Shown here one piece after another: positions 1-7,497 of a DNA stretch of 18,380 nucleotides (position 1 is its first letter; every line of letters begins with the position of its first letter). Made by a program: the position numbers and the translations under genes. Under the pieces are notes generated by a model. The model saw nothing but the letters and a program-made list of their open reading frames with translations. It searched no databases and was not told the DNA's origin. The stretch is from an uncultured Chloroflexota bacterium (lineage in GTDB: Bacteria > Chloroflexota > Chloroflexia > Thermomicrobiales > UBA6265): positions 1-18,380 of the forward strand of contig CALGSZ010000028.1 of the NCBI GenBank assembly GCA_937901745.1. The letters run 5' to 3'.

Positions 1-455
1 ACGAAGTGACGCAGCACGGTACGGATCCAACGAATCCCGATACCGACGGCGACGGTCTCAACGACCACGACGAGACCGTCATGGGGACGAATCCCCTCAA
101 TCCCGATACCGACGGCGACGGCCTCCTGGACGGCCAGGAAGTGCAGTACGGCTCGGATCCCCTGAGCACCGATACGGACATGGACGGGCTTTCGGACGGT
201 GACGAGGTCAATGTGTACGGCTCGAGCCCGACCAGCATGGACACCGACGGCGATATGCTCCCGGATTACAACGAGGTCATGCAGCACGGCACGGACCCGA
301 CGAATCCTGACACCGACGGCGACGGGATCTCCGATCACAACGAGACGAATTACGGCACCAGCCCGCTCAACCCCGACACCGACGGCGACGGGGTGTCGGA
401 CAAGGACGAGATCTTTGGAGGCACGGATCCGCTCGATCCGGCGAGCAAGCCGTAA
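1..455 (+). CDS. C-terminal end of a secreted/surface protein with calcium-binding DTDGDG repeats (5' partial)
   Basis: The reading frame is open from the left edge and stops at TAA 453-455, so the N-terminus lies outside the window. What is visible is six tandem 22-23 residue units of the form x-Y-G-T-D-P-L-N-P-D-T-D-G-D-G-L-S-D-x-D-E, followed by a short tail ending GGTDPLDPASKP. The DxDxDGxxD core is the calcium-coordinating loop of thrombospondin type 3-like repeats, so the protein probably binds several Ca2+ ions in a rod-like extracellular stalk. Such arrays are common at the C-terminal end of bacterial adhesins and large exported enzymes. Nothing follows the repeats, so no sortase motif or other anchor is visible at the C-terminus. 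Two loops are altered: unit 3 reads DTDMDG and unit 4 reads DTDGDM. The family assignment of the repeats is firm. The function of the whole protein cannot be told from this fragment. Confidence 0.85.
   Translation, partial: EVTQHGTDPTNPDTDGDGLNDHDETVMGTNPLNPDTDGDGLLDGQEVQYGSDPLSTDTDMDGLSDGDEVNVYGSSPTSMDTDGDMLPDYNEVMQHGTDPTNPDTDGDGISDHNETNYGTSPLNPDTDGDGVSDKDEIFGGTDPLDPASKP
39..425 (+). repeat. Six tandem 66/69-bp coding repeats with a 270-bp higher-order period
   Basis: The first Asp codon of each calcium loop lies at 39, 105, 171, 240, 309 and 375, which gives spacings of 66, 66, 69, 69 and 66 bases. Units 1-2 and 5-6 resemble each other more than their neighbours: both pairs share HGTDPTNP followed by an NPLNP or SPLNP type linker. 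The offset between these pairs is exactly 270 bases, or four units. This points to duplication of a multi-unit block rather than single-unit copying. Confidence 0.75.
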
Positions 456-506
456 CCGGCACCGTCAAGAACTAGCGTAGAGCTCAGGGCGCTAGCGCAA
501 GATATG

Positions 507-545
507 GAGCGGGCGAGGCAATTCAGCCTCGCTCGCTCGCTTGTT
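507..545 (+). terminator. Hairpin terminator after the calcium-repeat gene
   Basis: A 13-bp stem (507-519 with 526-538, one G-T wobble) closes a six-base AATTCA loop and is followed by GCTTGTT. It lies 51 bases past the stop codon. The T-rich tail is short, so termination may be partial. The tail bases also overlap the -35 element proposed for parA. Confidence 0.55.
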
Positions 546-569
546 CGGACACCCGGGCCATGCTAGGAT
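541..569 (+). promoter_or_regulatory. Putative promoter for parA
   Basis: TTGTTC (541-546) and TAGGAT (564-569) are separated by 17 bases, and TGC precedes the -10 hexamer, as in extended -10 promoters. The predicted start of transcription near 576 would give a leader of about 90 bases before the TTG start of parA. Match to the consensus is moderate (3/6 and 4/6). Confidence 0.35.
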
Positions 570-668
570 AACGCGTCAACCGGGGCGCAATACCCTCCGG
601 TTCGGTAGGATGGCGGAAGGTGATCCGGCGCCGAGAGCGTCCGGGTACGACGAGCGGCGAGCGCCTCC

Positions 669-1502
669 TTGACTCCAACCCCACAAGCACCCACGGCCGG
701 CGTAACGACGATCGCTCTCGCGAATCAGAAGGGCGGCGTCGGGAAAACGACGACCGCGATCAATCTCGCGGTGCTCCTCGCGCGCCATGGCTACCGGGTG
801 CTGCTGGTCGATATCGATCCGCAAGCGAACGCCACGTCCTCGCTCGGCGTGGACAAGCGCGCGCTGGCGCGGACCGTCTACGACGTACTGATTGGAGAAG
901 CGCCGCTCGCGCAGGCAGTCTTGCCAAACGTCCGGCCGAATCTCGATCTCCTGCCCTCGACTCCAATCCTGGCCGGCGCGGAAGTCGAGCTCGTGGATTT
1001 GCCGGAGCGAGAGCGACGCCTGGCCACGGCGCTGCAAGAGGCGAACGGGCGCTACGACCTCGTCGTCATTGATTGCCCGCCCTCCTTGGGGCTGCTGACA
1101 GTCAACGCCCTGACAGCGGCGCGCTATGTCATCGTCCCCATCCAGTGCGAATATCTCGCGCTCGAAGGGCTCGGCCAGCTCATCAACACGATCGACCTCG
1201 TCAAGCGGCAGCTCAATCCGCCACTCGATGTCATCGGCGTGCTGATGACGATGTACGACGCCCGGACGCGCCTCTCGGCCCATGTCGTCGAGGAGGTGCG
1301 CCGCTATTTCCCGCACCGGATCTTCCGGACCATCATTCCCCGTTCGATCCGCTTGGCCGAGGCGCCGAGCTACGGCCAAGCCATTGCTGAGTACGACGCC
1401 GGATCGCGGGGCGCTCAGGCATACCGCGGCGTCGCCGAAGAGCTGATCGCGCGCCTGCGGCTCGGGACGCCCCAGATCGTTGAGCCAGCGGCGGCCGGGT
1501 AA
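669..1502 (+). CDS. parA: ParA/Soj-family partition ATPase
   Basis: The 277-residue product is a ParA/MinD-type ATPase that would dimerise on ATP, bind DNA non-specifically and help position chromosomes or other cargo. The deviant Walker A motif KGGVGKTTT is at residues 21-29 with the signature lysine (K21) and the P-loop lysine (K26). Further on are the switch I region DIDPQANAT, Walker B VIDCPPSLG and the ParA-typical IPIQCEYLALEGL and APSYGQAI segments. The length matches chromosomal Soj proteins, which lack the extra N-terminal DNA-binding domain of type Ia plasmid ParA. TTG at 669 is the only usable start: an in-frame TGA at 621 precedes it with no ATG, GTG or TTG between. No clear Shine-Dalgarno is seen. 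No parB follows; the next gene is guaB, 61 bases on. The family is certain. Whether it acts on the chromosome or on another cargo is open. Confidence 0.92.
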   Translation: MTPTPQAPTAGVTTIALANQKGGVGKTTTAINLAVLLARHGYRVLLVDIDPQANATSSLGVDKRALARTVYDVLIGEAPLAQAVLPNVRPNLDLLPSTPILAGAEVELVDLPERERRLATALQEANGRYDLVVIDCPPSLGLLTVNALTAARYVIVPIQCEYLALEGLGQLINTIDLVKRQLNPPLDVIGVLMTMYDARTRLSAHVVEEVRRYFPHRIFRTIIPRSIRLAEAPSYGQAIAEYDAGSRGAQAYRGVAEELIARLRLGTPQIVEPAAAG

Positions 1503-1563
1503 TCCTGCCGCCCGCCCGATGCCGTGGATTTCACGCTCCGGCCACCGCCGGGAGGTGCTGTTG

Positions 1564-3141
1564 ATGAGTACGACGGATAAGCAGTTGGACCAACTCGCCG
1601 CCAACGGCGTAACCGACGGGCTCGAGGCTCCCGCCCTTCAGCCGAAGGCCGAGCTCGATGGCGCGATGCGACCCGACAAGTTTCTCGGCCTCGGTCTGAC
1701 TTTCGATGACGTGCTCCTCGTGCCGGCCGCCTCGAGCGTTCTCCCCACAGAGGTCAGCACGCGCACCCGCATCGCCGCCGATATCACCCTCAACATTCCC
1801 ATCCTATCGGCCGCGATGGACACCGTGACCGAGGCGCGCATGGCGATCGCGCTCGCCCGCGAGGGTGGGCTTGGCGTCATCCACCGGAACCTCTCGATCC
1901 AAGAGCAGGTTGACGAAGTGGACAAGGTCAAGCGCTCGGAGTCAGGGATGATCGTTGAGCCGGTCACCCTGCCGCCGGACGCGCCCATTCGCGACGCCCT
2001 GGCGGTCATGGAGCGCTACCACATCTCCGGCGTGCCGATCACGGAGAACGGCGGCAAGCTCGTCGGCATCCTGACCAACCGCGATCTCCGCTTCATTGAC
2101 GACACCGAGCAGCCGATCGCCAACGTGATGACCAAGGAGAACCTGGTCACGGCGCCGGTCGGCACGACCCTCGACGAAGCCCAAGCCATCTTGCACCGGC
2201 ACCGGGTCGAGAAGCTGCCCGTCGTGGACGAGCACGGCTATCTCAAAGGCCTGATTACCGTCAAGGACATCCAGAAGAAGATCCAATACCCGCACGCGAC
2301 GAAGGACGCGCAGGGACGGTTGCGCGTAGCGGCGGCTGTCGGCGTCGGCGCGGATGCGTTGGAGCGCGCGACCGCGCTGGTCGAGGAAGGCGTTGACCTA
2401 CTGGTGGTCGACACCGCCCACGGCCACTCGCAGGCCGTCATTGACATGGTGCGCGCGATCAAACGGCGACTGAATGTGCCCGTCATGGCCGGGAACATCG
2501 CGACCGGCGAGGCGGCCGAGGCGCTGATCGACGCTGGCGCGGATGCTGTCAAGGTCGGCGTCGGCCCCGGCTCGATCTGCACGACACGCGTCGTCGCGGG
2601 GACCGGCGTCCCGCAGATCACCGCGATCTACGAGTGCGCGAAGGCCGCCAGCCGGCACGGCATTCCAGTCATCGGCGACGGCGGCATTCAATACTCCGGC
2701 GACATCGCCAAGGCGATCGCCGCTGGCGCGGACGCGGTCATGCTCGGCAGCCTGCTGGCCGGCGTGGACGAGAGCCCGGGCGAAGTCGTCCTCTATCAAG
2801 GGGAGCGGTTCAAGGAATACCGCGGCATGGGCTCGATCGGCGCAATGAAGGCCCGGTCGTACTCGAAGGACCGCTACTTCCAGGAAGGCGTCGGCAACAT
2901 CCAGAAGCTCGTCCCCGAGGGGATCGAGGGACGCGTCGCCTACAAGGGTCCGCTCTCGAACCTGATCTACCAGCTCGTCGGCGGACTCCGCTCGGCAATG
3001 GGGTACGTCGGCGCACCGGACATCGCGACGCTGAAGCGAGACGCGCAGTTCGTGCGGATCACCGCGGCCGGCCTGCGAGAGAGCCACCCGCACGACGTCA
3101 TCATTACCCGCGAGGCGCCGAACTACCGGGTTAGCAGTTGA
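1564..3141 (+). CDS. guaB: Inosine-5'-monophosphate dehydrogenase
   Basis: IMP dehydrogenase oxidises IMP to XMP with NAD+, the committing step of guanine nucleotide synthesis in the cytosol. The 525-residue protein has the expected order: N-terminal barrel segment LTFDDVLLVP, a pair of CBS domains (about residues 125-245, including GKLVGILTNRDLRF and YLKGLITVKDIQKK), then the rest of the TIM barrel. The catalytic loop GPGSICTTR carries Cys339. The active-site flap region and the GYVGAPDI segment follow. The ATG at 1564 is chosen because GGAGG lies at 1551-1555, eight bases upstream. This start gives about 34 extra residues before MRPDKF, where most IMPDHs begin. An internal ATG at 1666 would remove them but lacks an equally good ribosome site. 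The gene follows parA on the same strand and may share its transcript. Confidence 0.97.
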   Translation: MSTTDKQLDQLAANGVTDGLEAPALQPKAELDGAMRPDKFLGLGLTFDDVLLVPAASSVLPTEVSTRTRIAADITLNIPILSAAMDTVTEARMAIALAREGGLGVIHRNLSIQEQVDEVDKVKRSESGMIVEPVTLPPDAPIRDALAVMERYHISGVPITENGGKLVGILTNRDLRFIDDTEQPIANVMTKENLVTAPVGTTLDEAQAILHRHRVEKLPVVDEHGYLKGLITVKDIQKKIQYPHATKDAQGRLRVAAAVGVGADALERATALVEEGVDLLVVDTAHGHSQAVIDMVRAIKRRLNVPVMAGNIATGEAAEALIDAGADAVKVGVGPGSICTTRVVAGTGVPQITAIYECAKAASRHGIPVIGDGGIQYSGDIAKAIAAGADAVMLGSLLAGVDESPGEVVLYQGERFKEYRGMGSIGAMKARSYSKDRYFQEGVGNIQKLVPEGIEGRVAYKGPLSNLIYQLVGGLRSAMGYVGAPDIATLKRDAQFVRITAAGLRESHPHDVIITREAPNYRVSS

Positions 3142-3289
3142 CACGTCCCGGCGCCTCGCCGCGCCTGACTCGCGCGTCATTTCGACGCCCATCGGAGTCG
3201 CCCCACGCCAGATCGCGCCGGGCTGACAGGCCGATCCCGGTCCATGTGGCCACCCGCTGGACCTCATGTCTGCTTCGGGAGTTGAGAGT

Positions 3290-4738
3290 GTGACGACCGA
3301 TCGCTCTGAAACAGGGCTGCGCCAGCGCGCGTGGCAGCACCTGACGCGCGTCGTCGCTGCCCACCTCGTCATGCTGCAAGAAGTGGGGCTCATTGACGAG
3401 CGCACGCAAGCGACACTCTTCGCGGCGCTCGATGGCGTGCGTGGCGGCACCCCTCCCGACGGCTCCCTCGCCGAGCTGGCCGCCGCGTTCGATGACCGGC
3501 TCGATGCGCTCACGCCCGCCGGCGTCGCCGGGACCGCCCGCGTCGGACGAGGCATCGCCGACACCATCGCCACGGTTCTCCGCCTCGACCTGCGCGACCG
3601 CCTGCTCGGCGTGATGACCGACCTCGACCGGCTGCGCGAGACGACCATTGCCCTTGCCGAAGCCCACGTCGTGACGCTGATGCCCGCGTTCGCCGGTGGG
3701 CAGGCCGCCCAGCCGACGACGCTGGGCCACTATCTCGGCGGCCTCATTGCCCCTCTCGCCCGCGCCGCCGCGCGCCTCCGCGCCACCTTCGCCGACGTTG
3801 ACCAATCGCCGCTCGGCGCCGGCGCGCTCGCCTCCACCGGCATGACGATCGACCGCGAGCAGGTGGCGGAGCTCCTCGGCTTCGCCGGCCCGGTGCCGAA
3901 CACCTTCGACGCTGTCGCCGCGACCGATTACCTCAGCGCCAGCGCCGAGGCTGCCGCGCACGCGGTCGCCGCCTCCTGCCGATTCGTCGACGATCTGCTG
4001 CAGTGGCTGCGGAGCGAGCCGAGCACGCTCCGCCTGGCCGAGCGCTGGACCGTCACCAGCCCGGATCTCCCCCAGCTGCGGGCACCGGCGGGCCTGCAAG
4101 CGCTCCTGGCGCGGGGACGGCGAGTCGAGCAGCGAGTCGCCACCCTCCGCGCGACGGCCGCCGCCGTCGGCTACGGCCCGACTGCCGGCTGGACCGACGT
4201 GCTCGCGGACGAGACGAGTGCCGTGCTCGAAGACGCGAGCGGCTTCATCCGCGAGCTCGATGAGCTGCTCGGCAGCGGCATGGAGATCAACCGCGCGTCC
4301 CTCGCCAACCGTGCCGGCCGCGCTCACACGACCAGCAGCGACCTCGCCGATTTCCTGATGATCGAAGAGCAGCTCGATCCCGGCGCTGCCCGCTCGATTG
4401 CCGCGCTGACGATCACGCGGATCATGGACCAGGGGGTCGAGGTCAGCGCGATCACGCCGGAGATCATCGACGCGGCGGCGCTCGTCGTGCTCGGCCGCGA
4501 GCTCAAGGTCGAGTTCGAGGCAATCAGCCGCTACCTCGCCCCCCGCCGCTTCATCGAGCGTCGTGGCGCGACCGGCGCACCGTCCCCCGCCAGCACCCGC
4601 GACTGGCTGGCAGGAGAGCGCGACCGGCTCGCGGCCGATATCCGCTGGCGGGAGGAGACGGCAGCGCGCTTGGCGGAGGCCGCTGCCCGGCTCGAAGCCG
4701 CGGAGCGGGAAGCGCTCGACCGGCTCGTCTCGGGCTGA
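3290..4738 (+). CDS. Argininosuccinate lyase-like (fumarase/aspartase superfamily) protein with eroded active-site motifs
   Basis: The fold is that of argininosuccinate lyase. It has SPLGAGALASTGMTIDREQVAELLGF (written here as two parts: SPLGAGALASTG and MTIDREQVAELLGF), then the FDAV block, TSSDLADFL, and a C-terminal FIERRGATGAPSP segment, all in ArgH order. The catalytic elements are not kept. GRSRNDQ is replaced by VGRGIADT (residues 85-92), the THLQ histidine loop by AGGQ (about 134-138), and the signature loop GSSxMPQKKNP by VTSPDLPQLRAP (255-266), which loses both lysines and the asparagine. It is therefore probably not a working ArgH; a scaffold, regulator or lyase with other chemistry is possible. 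GTG 3290 is chosen because GGGAG lies eight bases upstream. An in-frame ATG at 3266 would add eight residues but has only a weak ribosome site. Neighbours are guaB and an M16 protease, so context does not suggest arginine synthesis. Confidence 0.78.
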   Translation: MTTDRSETGLRQRAWQHLTRVVAAHLVMLQEVGLIDERTQATLFAALDGVRGGTPPDGSLAELAAAFDDRLDALTPAGVAGTARVGRGIADTIATVLRLDLRDRLLGVMTDLDRLRETTIALAEAHVVTLMPAFAGGQAAQPTTLGHYLGGLIAPLARAAARLRATFADVDQSPLGAGALASTGMTIDREQVAELLGFAGPVPNTFDAVAATDYLSASAEAAAHAVAASCRFVDDLLQWLRSEPSTLRLAERWTVTSPDLPQLRAPAGLQALLARGRRVEQRVATLRATAAAVGYGPTAGWTDVLADETSAVLEDASGFIRELDELLGSGMEINRASLANRAGRAHTTSSDLADFLMIEEQLDPGAARSIAALTITRIMDQGVEVSAITPEIIDAAALVVLGRELKVEFEAISRYLAPRRFIERRGATGAPSPASTRDWLAGERDRLAADIRWREETAARLAEAAARLEAAEREALDRLVSG

Positions 4739-4783
4739 CAACTCGCGGCCACGGCCACTGTCGCTTTCCCATGGCAGTTCCCT

Positions 4784-4821
4784 GCCCGATCACGTACGCT
4801 AGCCGGCGCGAACGATCGGGC
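4784..4821 (+). other. Stem-loop in the leader of the M16 protease gene
   Basis: GCCCGATC (4784-4791) and GATCGGGC (4814-4821) form a perfect 8-bp stem around a 22-base loop. It ends 14 bases before the ATG at 4836. There is no T-run, so it is not a terminator. It could be an operator or an mRNA leader structure. Confidence 0.35.
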
Positions 4822-4835
4822 GCGAGACGGAAAGG

Positions 4836-7481
4836 ATGATTCGAGGCGTGACTGAGCGGATCATCGAAGAGACGTTGTCGAACGGACTGAAGGTGCTCCT
4901 TCAGCCATCTCACGACGCCCCCATCGCCTCCTTCTGGGTCTGGTATCGGGTCGGCAGCCGCAACGAGGTGCCAGGGCTGACCGGCGTCTCCCACTGGGTC
5001 GAGCACATGCAGTTCAAGGGAACGCCGAGCCTCGCCAAAGGCGCGATCTTCCGGGAGGTTTCGAAGAACGGCGGCGTGCTGAACGCTCTTACTTCCAACG
5101 ACTGGACCGCCTACTTCGAGACGCTCCCCGCCGACCGCCTCGATCTCTCGCTCCGTATCGAGTCCGACCGGATGACGAACTCCCTCTTCGATCCAGAAGA
5201 GACCGAGTCAGAGCGGACGGTCATCCTCTCCGAGCGGCAGGGCGCGGAGAATCAGCCCACATATCTGCTCTACGAAGAGGTCGTTGGCGCCGCGTTCCAG
5301 GCGCACCCGTACGCGCATCCGGTCATCGGCTACGAATCCGACCTGCGCTCGATCAGCCGGGACGACCTCTACGAGCACTACCGGCGGGCGTACTGCCCGA
5401 ATAACGCGGTCATCACCGCCGCCGGCGACTTCGACCCGGCCGACCTCCTGAAGCGCATCGAGCGCGCGTTCGGCTCGATTGAGCCAGGTCCGGGTCTGCC
5501 ACCGGTCCGCGCCGTCGAGCCCCCGCAGCTCGGCGAGCGTCGCGTCACGCTGCGCCGCCCGGCGCCGACGGCCTACCTCCGGATGGCGTTCCACACACCC
5601 GCCGCCAAGCACCCGGACACCGTCCCGCTCCTCATCGCCGACGCGATCCTCAGTGGCGGGAAGGGGATGGGGCTGGCCAGCGGCGGCGCGATGGGACGCT
5701 CCTCGCGCCTCTACCGCGCGCTTGTGGCCGCCGGTCTCGCCCGCTCGGCTCGCTCGGAATTCGAGTTCTTCGTCGACCCGTTCCTCCTGCAAATCTCGGT
5801 CACGGCCCTACCCGGCATCGAGCCCGAGCGCATCGAGAACGTGGTGGACGAGGAGTTAGCCCGCCTGGCAAGCGAGCCGGTCAACGACGAAGAGTTCGCG
5901 CGCGCCATCAAGCAGGTGAAGGCGCAGTACATCTACTCCGCCGAGGGCGTCACGAACCAGGCCTTCTGGCTCGGTCAGATGGAGATCGTCGATTCCTACC
6001 AGCGTGCGCTGACCTTGCCGGAGGAGATCGAGCGCGTCACGCCCGAGGATGTGCGCCGCGTCGCCGCCACCTATCTCATCCCGACCAATCGCACAGTCGG
6101 TTGGGTTCTCCCGGAGGGATCGGGCTCCGGCGCGGCAATGGATGAAGAAGAGGACGAGATGCAGGCAGCCGTGCCCCGCTTCTGGGGACTGACCGGGCCG
6201 CAAGCGGGGAAGAGCTTCGTCTCTCCACAGGGCGCCTTCACGCGGACCGAGCTTCCCAACGGACTCGTCGTCCTCGCTCAGGCCCACCGGGACGATGAAG
6301 CGGTCTCGCTCCGCTGGCGCATCGAGTGTGGCGCCACGCGCGATCCGGGGAATCAGCCCGGCCTGGCCGCGTTCACCGCGCGCGTGCTGCCGCGCGGCAC
6401 CGCCCGTCACACCTTCGATCAGTTCAATGAGGAGACGGACAGGCTCGGCGCGACATTCTCCATCGACGCCAGCCGAAACTGGACCGACGTTGCGATCCGC
6501 TGCCTCCGCGAGGACCTGCCGACGCTGCTCGATCTGCTGGCGGAGGTGCTGCGCGAGCCGACCTTCCCGGCGGAGGAGATAGAGAAGGTCCGATCCGAGT
6601 TCATCACCGCCGTCCGCGAGCAGGACAACGACACGCGCGCCGTCGCCGACCGCCTGCTGCGCGAGCTGCTCTATCCCGAAGGGCACCCATATCGGCACCG
6701 CGTGATCGGCGACGAAGCCTCGCTCACCGCGATCGGCCGGAACGACCTCATCGCGTTCCACCGCGACCATTACGGTCCGCGTGTCTCGACTGTCGCGATC
6801 GTCGGCGGCCTGGAGAGCGCCGAAGCCGCCGCCGAGCTGGTCGCCGCGCGATTCGGCGACTGGTCCACGCCGGCGGCGCCCGCCGATCCGCCCGCGCCAC
6901 CGACCGCGCCGTCAGGCGTGCTCCGCTCGACGGCAGCGATTCCTGCCAAGAGCCAAACGGACCTGGCGATCGGCACTGTGACCATCGAGCGCGGCCATCC
7001 TCAGTACTACGCGCTGGAGATGGCGAATCTCATCCTTGGCCGGCTCGGCCTGATGGGGCGGCTTGGCGCGAACGTCCGCGACCAGCAAGGACTCGCCTAT
7101 TACGCCTTCAGCGCGATCGATCCCGACCGCGCCGGCAGCGTCTGGGTCGCGCGGGCTGGCGTCGATCCCGCCAACGCGGAACGCGCGCTCAACAGCATCA
7201 TCGAGGAGATCGGCCGGCTCCGGGAGGAAGGCGTGACGGCGGAAGAGCTCGCGGACGGCAAGAGCTACCTGACCGGCTCTCTCCCGATCGCCCTCGAGAC
7301 GAACAGCGGGATGGCGAGCACGCTCTTGCACATCGAGTACTTCCGCTTGGGCGCCGATTACCTGGAGCGCTATCCGGCCATCATCGAGGGACTAACGCGG
7401 GAGGAAGTTCAGGCCGCGGCGGCTGCCCACCTCGATCCCGATCGGCTCGCGGTCGGCATCGCCGGACCGCCGCAAGAGTGA
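4836..7481 (+). CDS. M16 (pitrilysin/MPP-type) zinc metalloprotease, two halves fused
   Basis: The 881-residue protein joins two M16 units. The N-terminal half carries the inverted zinc motif H53-W-V-E56-H57, with the third ligand E133 in ESERTVILSERQ, 76 residues after H57 as in the family, so it should hydrolyse peptides. The C-terminal half starts near residue 455 with LPNGLVVLAQ. It has the sequence GLAAFTARVLPRGT at about 509-522 where HxxEH would be, so it is the inactive partner that closes the peptide chamber. A glycine/acidic linker (GSGSGAAMDEEEDE) lies between them. No signal peptide or membrane segment is visible, so it is probably cytosolic. Many bacteria encode the two halves as adjacent genes; here they are one chain. 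The ATG at 4836 is used, with a purine-rich GACGGA just upstream. GTG at 4848 is an alternative that would sit better relative to AAAGGA. It converges on prfC with a 16-base gap. Confidence 0.93.
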   Translation: MIRGVTERIIEETLSNGLKVLLQPSHDAPIASFWVWYRVGSRNEVPGLTGVSHWVEHMQFKGTPSLAKGAIFREVSKNGGVLNALTSNDWTAYFETLPADRLDLSLRIESDRMTNSLFDPEETESERTVILSERQGAENQPTYLLYEEVVGAAFQAHPYAHPVIGYESDLRSISRDDLYEHYRRAYCPNNAVITAAGDFDPADLLKRIERAFGSIEPGPGLPPVRAVEPPQLGERRVTLRRPAPTAYLRMAFHTPAAKHPDTVPLLIADAILSGGKGMGLASGGAMGRSSRLYRALVAAGLARSARSEFEFFVDPFLLQISVTALPGIEPERIENVVDEELARLASEPVNDEEFARAIKQVKAQYIYSAEGVTNQAFWLGQMEIVDSYQRALTLPEEIERVTPEDVRRVAATYLIPTNRTVGWVLPEGSGSGAAMDEEEDEMQAAVPRFWGLTGPQAGKSFVSPQGAFTRTELPNGLVVLAQAHRDDEAVSLRWRIECGATRDPGNQPGLAAFTARVLPRGTARHTFDQFNEETDRLGATFSIDASRNWTDVAIRCLREDLPTLLDLLAEVLREPTFPAEEIEKVRSEFITAVREQDNDTRAVADRLLRELLYPEGHPYRHRVIGDEASLTAIGRNDLIAFHRDHYGPRVSTVAIVGGLESAEAAAELVAARFGDWSTPAAPADPPAPPTAPSGVLRSTAAIPAKSQTDLAIGTVTIERGHPQYYALEMANLILGRLGLMGRLGANVRDQQGLAYYAFSAIDPDRAGSVWVARAGVDPANAERALNSIIEEIGRLREEGVTAEELADGKSYLTGSLPIALETNSGMASTLLHIEYFRLGADYLERYPAIIEGLTREEVQAAAAAHLDPDRLAVGIAGPPQE

Positions 7482-7497
7482 GCCGGCCGGGCGGCGA

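Noticed and set aside
472..495. CTAGCG/CGCTAG inverted repeat after the calcium-repeat gene
   Set aside because: It is only 6 bp with a 12-base loop and no T-run; the hairpin at 507-538 is the better terminator.
456..668. Possible parS site near parA
   Set aside because: No sequence resembling the TGTTTCACGTGAAACA palindrome is present here or near guaB.
3138..3143. Perfect TTGACA overlapping the guaB stop codon
   Set aside because: No -10-like hexamer occurs 16-18 bases downstream; the region there is GC-rich.
3131..4741. A 536-codon open frame antisense to the lyase-like gene
   Set aside because: It mirrors the codon structure of the GC-rich sense gene, its translation is low-complexity Arg/Glu/Gly-rich, and the sense strand has a clear protein family match.
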